64,000 nucleotides of DNA from Hofstenia miamia (Eukaryota > Xenacoelomorpha > Acoela > Hofsteniidae): assembly GCA_900660155.1 (NCBI GenBank), contig CABFPE010000056.1:459528-523527 (forward strand), given 5' to 3'. Every line of letters starts with the position of its first letter. Position 1 is the first letter of the stretch. Below are positions 61,096-64,000 of the stretch, in pieces. The notes below the pieces were generated by a model. The model ran no database searches and had not been told where the DNA came from. It worked only from the letters and a program-made list of their open reading frames with translations. Made by a program: the position numbers and the translations under genes.

Positions 61096-62610
61096 TATAT
61101 GCTAAAGAGACATTATATGTAACCTAGAAACAAATATTATAACGCTAAAATTACAAACATAATTAAACCTTAAAATATTAAGATAAACAACTTATATTGG
61201 TTAACTTTACTTATAAGTTTGAGTTAATTAAAAAAGAAAGTCATAATGATAAGGAAGATTTTTACGAAATTACTAGAATTAGAAATACTAATCAGATTGG
61301 GAATCTTAAAAAACTAAATAAGAAGACCAACGGAAAATGCAAGTATTCAGAACATATAAATTAGTTAAATGAATCCTTTTAGAAGCATTCGAAATATTCC
61401 AATGAATCGTGGTAAAATTCCATTTCTGAAAATAAAGAGTTTGATTTGCGAAGGTTATTATGATAATCAAAAATTTTGATTTGACAAATTACTATTTGAC
61501 AATCCACATAAAGCATTAATGCTAGCTCATGAAATAAGCTGGATATTTGGTTGATCGAAATTTGGTATGAATTATATTTTTATTTTTCATTTTATATACA
61601 CAAATTACATTCATTCGATGTAATTTTTCAGTGTTTTTTACAGCTACTTTTATTATTTTTCTAATTTGCAGAAAAAAATTATTGGTATGATAAATTTTGA
61701 ATTACTTGATATATATAAACGGCCTTCTAAAATAGAATTAGTTTTTCAAACTATCGATATGGAATTAAATGAACGCTTAATATTCTAAGATACAAATTAT
61801 CGTTTTCAATCAGTTAAATAAAAAATTAATATTATAATTGGTATAACATTTGCTGCCATACATACATTCTTGCTGAAGACTCCACAAATGATTGCATTAT
61901 TCCCTATCGTTTACTCTATGTTTTCTTATTTTATAGTTATCGAATGCATAGATATCGTTTTTTTAAGGAAGTCTTTTAAGTATTACCTATCAACTTTTGT
62001 ACAGCTTGTAAAGGGATTTTTATGCAGCAAGATAATAATTAAGCAGTTTACATGCCTCATTCAATATAGAAAACTGAAATATTTACTTTTTTAAATTGCT
62101 TAGAATCTGTTCGAATTAATATTTGAATTGATTTCACAAAAAATATTCATAGCTGTTTGTTAACTTATTCCTCACTTAATGAGTATAGACTGCAACATTG
62201 TATTCAACAAGGTAGTTGTCATTTGTAGGTTTACTTCTTTTCTTATGTCAATTGTCTGGGTAATACTTTTGATACTAGGTGTTGTCTACTATTTATGGTA
62301 TTCACGTTTTTGCAAAATTGCAAAAACTCTAGGTCTTATTTAACGAAATTTGAAAATTATTTCCACATCTTAGTGGGCAATGAATTTTACATGAAAGCTT
62401 GTTAATCTCTTTTGCTTCTAAATTTTTCCATATTTACTTTTGTTGTAATCTCCATTTCGATGAAAAGCATATAGCAATAAAAAACACCTGAAGATATGAT
62501 ATTCATCATTTACCGCGAACCAAAGTAATATCATATAATGGCTAAAAATTGTCGCAAATTCCTTTCAAGTTGATGTATTAATTCATTTTATCCTAAGCTA
62601 TAGTTTGTTG
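61096..62610. other. Divergent intergenic region
   Basis: Separates TMEM107 (minus) from the acidic gene (plus) and so should hold both promoters or outrons. No distinct element can be named. A 74-codon frame at 61870-62094 lacks any protein-like motif. Confidence 0.5.
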
Positions 62611-62616
62611 TTTTAG
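62611..62616 (+). promoter_or_regulatory. Splice acceptor two bases before the acidic gene's ATG
   Basis: GTTGTTTTAG|CAATGGCC: a T-rich tract and AG lie two bases upstream of the start codon. This matches the layout at TMEM107 and suggests trans-splicing or a short 5'-UTR intron. Confidence 0.55.
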
Positions 62617-62618
62617 CA

Positions 62619-63440
62619 ATGGCCGATGATGATAATGCTCCAAAAGAAGTTCAGTTTTTGTTCAAAGCAATGCGTACGTGATTTTTGCGTTATTAATTTC
62701 GGACATTGATATTAATTAATCATTAGGGAATTTGGTTGAAAATGTTTTAAATATATTACAAACATCGTTCCAAGGCATTCCGATCAGTTAGATAAAGTAC
62801 GTTCGTCTTCTTTTCGGAGTGCTCGCAAAGCGAATTAAGAACAAATATCCAGTCCATCTGGGCAGAAATGATACCTAAATGTGACAACAAGCATGTTATG
62901 ACGTTATTAATTAGTGGTTAGCATTCTATTCAACATATTGAATATATTCAAAATAGCTTTTAAAGTGTAATTTTAAGCAACAGATATTGATATATCAATT
63001 TACTTGATTTGTAGAAGTAATTTTATTTAGGTGAAAGAGCTTCGCAAAACAAGCGTCAGATTAAACCTCGTTCAGAAAATTTCACATTAGAATTTGCTGG
63101 TTTTGGTGATGATGATGACGATAGCGATTACGATGCTGAGAAAGATCATGATAGTGAAGGTAGTTTTAAGATTGTGTTCTTTCTTAAATTATTCAATTTT
63201 AGCATCATCAAATGCCGAAGATGATAATGAAGATGGATCAAATGACAGTGAAGGTAACCGTTTGCGAATGTATAGCATATTCCATCGAGTTAGGTTTTAT
63301 TGTGGAAAATTTCAAAAGAATCCTACTTTGAATTATTTACTGTTCCAAAAAAGCTGCCAGGAAACAAATATCCCTATTTTACTAATGCTTTTAAAGATGT
63401 GATCGGAGCAACAATAATTTTAGTTCATTTACTCAGATAA
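62619..63440 (+). CDS. Unidentified acidic protein, four-exon model, 3' end uncertain
   Basis: Exon 1 is 62619-62673 (MADDDNAPKEVQFLFKAM, donor C|GTACGTG). Exon 2 is 63031-63159 (ERASQNKRQIKPRSENFTLE then FAGFG and an aspartate run, donor GAAG|GTAG). Exon 3 is 63203-63253 (SSNAEDDNEDGSNDSE, donor GAAG|GTAA). Exon 4 probably starts at 63319 (SYFELFTVPKKLPGNKYPYF then TNAFKDVIG) and meets a stop at 63438-63440. All three introns are phase 1 and the joined frame stays open, which strongly supports a real gene. Introns are 357, 43 and about 65 bases; the 43-base one cannot be read through without a stop. The N-terminus is basic and amphipathic, followed by an Asp/Glu/Ser-rich segment with two similar DSE ends, a likely CK2-type or charged linker region. 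I do not recognise the family. Exon 4's acceptor (TTCAAAAG) is weak, and the gene may instead continue through further exons past the window. Confidence 0.65.
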
Positions 63441-64000
63441 TCATGCAGTTAGGTGACTACTTAACTCAGCATACCTTTGTCACATTTGAATACTTGAACT
63501 ATTTTCTTGTATGTCTCCTCTGAATAAATTTAGATACAGATGTTTTTTGCTATTGAGAACAGTTTTTATTAAAGAAGTTGATAAGATTTGGATGCGTTTT
63601 TAATCCAAAAGAATTAAAGATTTACGCAAGCAATTTGAAATTGTTCATCCCTAGTAAAAAGTGTATTTTGTCCCAAAAGTGTAAACTGACAGGATTGAAC
63701 CTCATGGGGTAAATGAATTACCAATGTAGTGAATTTTTAGTTAAATTTGTCCAATAGTTTCATGAAAGACTTGAAAAAATTATTTTGTAGTGGAATGAAT
63801 CACATTTTTATAACGGGCCAAAACACCCTTTCACCTTTGAAATGAACAGATTTGCCTAATAAACCGATTCAATTTCTAAGAATAGAATTTCTGTCTCGTT
63901 TCATTGTCAACCTTTGTGAAGTGAACTTTCAAGCACGATTTTCACTGCTTTATCTTGAATTTCTGCAAAGCATACTTCTGAAATATTGTATCGATTATAA
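63441..64000. other. 3' region of the acidic gene or its further introns
   Basis: No further exon could be recognised before the window ends, although the gene may continue beyond it. Confidence 0.4.

Overview
This is a strongly AT-rich, gene-poor stretch of an animal nuclear genome. Long non-coding intervals are studded with (TA)n microsatellites, small inverted-repeat transposons and a few decayed larger elements. Three things point to a ciliated invertebrate: a complete TMEM107 gene (ciliary transition zone), part of a universal stress protein gene, and gene starts with a splice acceptor directly before the ATG, the pattern left by spliced-leader trans-splicing. A tunicate fits well, partly because of a 43-nt intron. 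A cnidarian, flatworm or other lophotrochozoan cannot be excluded from sequence alone.

Layout. 1-29 kb: no recognisable host gene. It holds a piggyBac-like MITE (3347-3541), an old hAT MITE with a 'CTCAACC' end (6687-7026), three copies of one hAT-like MITE family (8765-9000, 23811-24020, decayed 26451-26637) and islands of GGGTCGG-type repeat. 29.28-31.93 kb: a complete but broken DNA transposon with 58-bp terminal inverted repeats and a transposase-like pseudogene on the minus strand. 33-38 kb: an assembly-troubled zone with Ns, a 217-bp duplication around a gap, a displaced 88-bp copy and a 335-bp near-perfect palindrome. The first coding exon of a universal stress protein (34698-34997, minus) lies within it. 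38-48 kb: nothing recognisable beyond microsatellites and two isolated Ns. 48-50 kb: a TIR element next to a second, different broken transposase-like gene. 50-57.6 kb: a third TTAA-flanked MITE, a GGCGTAGCC hAT MITE with a target duplication, and the 3' part of a Tx1/L1-like LINE. 59-64 kb: the best genic part. It has another TTAA MITE, TMEM107 (60683-61087, minus) and, divergently, an unidentified acidic multi-exon gene (62619 onward, plus).

Host genes here do not form an evident pathway; only TMEM107 has a firm functional assignment. I found no convincing previously undescribed system. The points most worth following are the shared splice-acceptor-at-ATG architecture, the intronless TMEM107, the very short intron in the acidic gene, the cohort of TSD-supported MITEs, and the likely mis-assembly at 36.3-38.1 kb.
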